From NCBI GenBank assembly GCA_023412175.1, contig JAEYOB010000364.1, forward strand, positions 1 through 6,222: 6,222 nt of DNA, in the 5' to 3' direction. The notes under the pieces are model-generated. The model saw only the letters and a list, made by a program, of their open reading frames with translations, did no database searches and was not told where the DNA came from. Every line of letters begins with the position of its first letter. Positions within the stretch are counted from its first letter, which is position 1. The translations under genes were made by a program, and so were the position numbers. This document shows positions 5,343 to 6,222 of the stretch, in pieces. Origin of the DNA: Pseudomonadota bacterium. Its GTDB lineage: Bacteria; Pseudomonadota; Alphaproteobacteria; Azospirillales; Azospirillaceae.

Positions 5343-6222
5343 CTAGCGCCGCAGCGCGCCGGCGAGGAGCCGGTCGAGCTGCTCCCCGCTCGGTTCCCGA
5401 TGATAGAACAGTGCGTAGAAGGCGCGCGCCTCCTCGCGCAGGTCGGCGGACGCCCGGTCCGGATGGAGGACGGACAGCAGCCAGCGGACACCGATCAGCC
5501 GGTTGACCGAGGGCGGCCGGTCGAACCAGCCGAACGGCAGCGTCGGCCCGAGATGGACCCGCCCCTCGCGCACCGCCCGCAGGTCCTTCCAGCGCGGGTC
5601 CTCCGTGACGCGGGCGAAGAAGCCGGGATCGAGCGTCAGGATCACGTCGGGGTCCCATTGCAGGACCTGCTCGATCGACACGGCGGCGAGGCCGCCGGTG
5701 CCCGCCGCCTTGGCGACGTTCTCGGCGCCCACCCAGTCCAGCAACTCGGTGTTGATGGAGCCGGCGAGGCCGGTCTCCAGCCCTTCCGGCCCGCGCGCGT
5801 AGTAGACGCGCGGCCGTTGGCCGGCGGGGACGGACGCGGCGATCCGGCGGGCCTCGGCCAGCGTCGCCTCGGCGTAGGCGGCGAGGGTCTCCGCCCGCTC
5901 CGCCAGCCCGAGCAGGCTGCCCAGCGTCCGGTAAGCGTCGGGGATGCGTTCGAAGCGCCCGTCGATGAGCAGGTAGGGCAGCCGCACCTGCTGCTGCACC
6001 CGGTCGGCCAGCGAGGCATAGGTCGGGTTGATGGTGCCGTAGTCGAACAGCAGGTCGGGACGGGTGGCGAGCACCACCTCGAGGTTGGCGGTGTCGCCGC
6101 GCCCGGTCAGCCGGCCCAGCTCGGGCAGGGCGGCGTAGCGTTCGGGCATGAAGGCCGCCTCCGCCGCGGAGTTCGCGCGCGGCCAGCCGAGCATCGTCTC
6201 CGGCGCCAGCGTGTAGAGCAGG
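5343..6222 (-). CDS. ABC importer periplasmic substrate-binding protein (PF01497 type), N-terminus outside window
   Basis: The gene is open to the right edge of the window. The visible 292 residues start with LLYTLAPETMLGWP, so about 50 residues including the signal peptide and first strand are missing. The internal ATG at 6194 is not the start. Marks of the BtuF/FhuD/CeuE-like fold are NLEVVLATRPDLLFDYG (visible residues 46-62, the strand where these proteins state the first lobe), the long linking helix rich in Ala/Glu in the middle, the VYYARGPEGLETG stretch, IEQVLQWDPDVILTLDP in the second lobe, and GPTLPFGWFDRPPSVNR before the last helices. It binds cargo in the periplasm and delivers it to the permease, whose gene starts one base after this stop. 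Such proteins are usually labelled iron (siderophore) binding. Relatives in this superfamily carry cobalamin, haem, nickel or molybdate, and no residue visible here settles it. The promoter and any Fur box lie outside the window. Confidence 0.92.
   Translation of the reverse strand, partial: LLYTLAPETMLGWPRANSAAEAAFMPERYAALPELGRLTGRGDTANLEVVLATRPDLLFDYGTINPTYASLADRVQQQVRLPYLLIDGRFERIPDAYRTLGSLLGLAERAETLAAYAEATLAEARRIAASVPAGQRPRVYYARGPEGLETGLAGSINTELLDWVGAENVAKAAGTGGLAAVSIEQVLQWDPDVILTLDPGFFARVTEDPRWKDLRAVREGRVHLGPTLPFGWFDRPPSVNRLIGVRWLLSVLHPDRASADLREEARAFYALFYHREPSGEQLDRLLAGALRR

Noticed and set aside
5342..5491. Fifty-codon N-terminal extension of the permease
   Set aside because: It overlaps the binding-protein coding region in another frame, has no membrane or family character, and the ATG at 5341 gives the normal FecCD length.
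6192..6194. ATG as start of the substrate-binding protein
   Set aside because: The frame continues upstream to the window edge with family-like residues (LLYTLAPET), and starting here would delete the signal peptide and first strand.

Overview
This is a high-GC (roughly 70% by eye) bacterial segment with strong G/C preference at third codon positions. Gene families, codon use and protein style suggest an alphaproteobacterium of the Azospirillum/Rhodospirillales type. That placement is inference; no rRNA or other taxonomic marker is present. Genes are densely packed and both window edges cut through genes.

Left edge (1-690, + strand): the 3' part of a short-chain dehydrogenase/reductase (SDR). 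It is followed by a 103-base gap (691-793) rich in perfect short inverted repeats, which probably holds a terminator and the promoter/leader of the next genes.

Centre (794-3500, + strand): a three-gene periplasmic copper cluster. The first gene encodes a small DUF2946-like exported or membrane-anchored protein with a dense His/Cys segment. The second encodes a YcnI-like DUF1775 Cu(II)-binding protein whose predicted mature N-terminus is histidine. The third encodes a CopC-CopD fusion with an extra C-terminal YtkA/FixH-like domain, the architecture of Bacillus YcnJ. Together they look like a copper capture and membrane-transfer module: periplasmic proteins bind Cu(II) and pass it to the CopD-type membrane domain. 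The three genes are co-oriented with gaps of 94 and 60 bases.

Right half (3522-6222, - strand): an ABC importer operon of the FecCD/BtuCD type, read right to left. It consists of a substrate-binding protein (N-terminus outside the window), a FecCD permease and an ATPase. The first two are separated by 1 base and the last two overlap by 10 bases. The cargo is probably an iron chelate, but cobalamin, haem, nickel or molybdate cannot be excluded. This operon converges on the copper cluster with only 21 bases between stop codons.

I found no CRISPR array, tRNA, rRNA, IS element, phage gene or clear novel defence system. The least-described element is the His/Cys-rich DUF2946-like protein at the head of the copper cluster, together with the structured leader before it.
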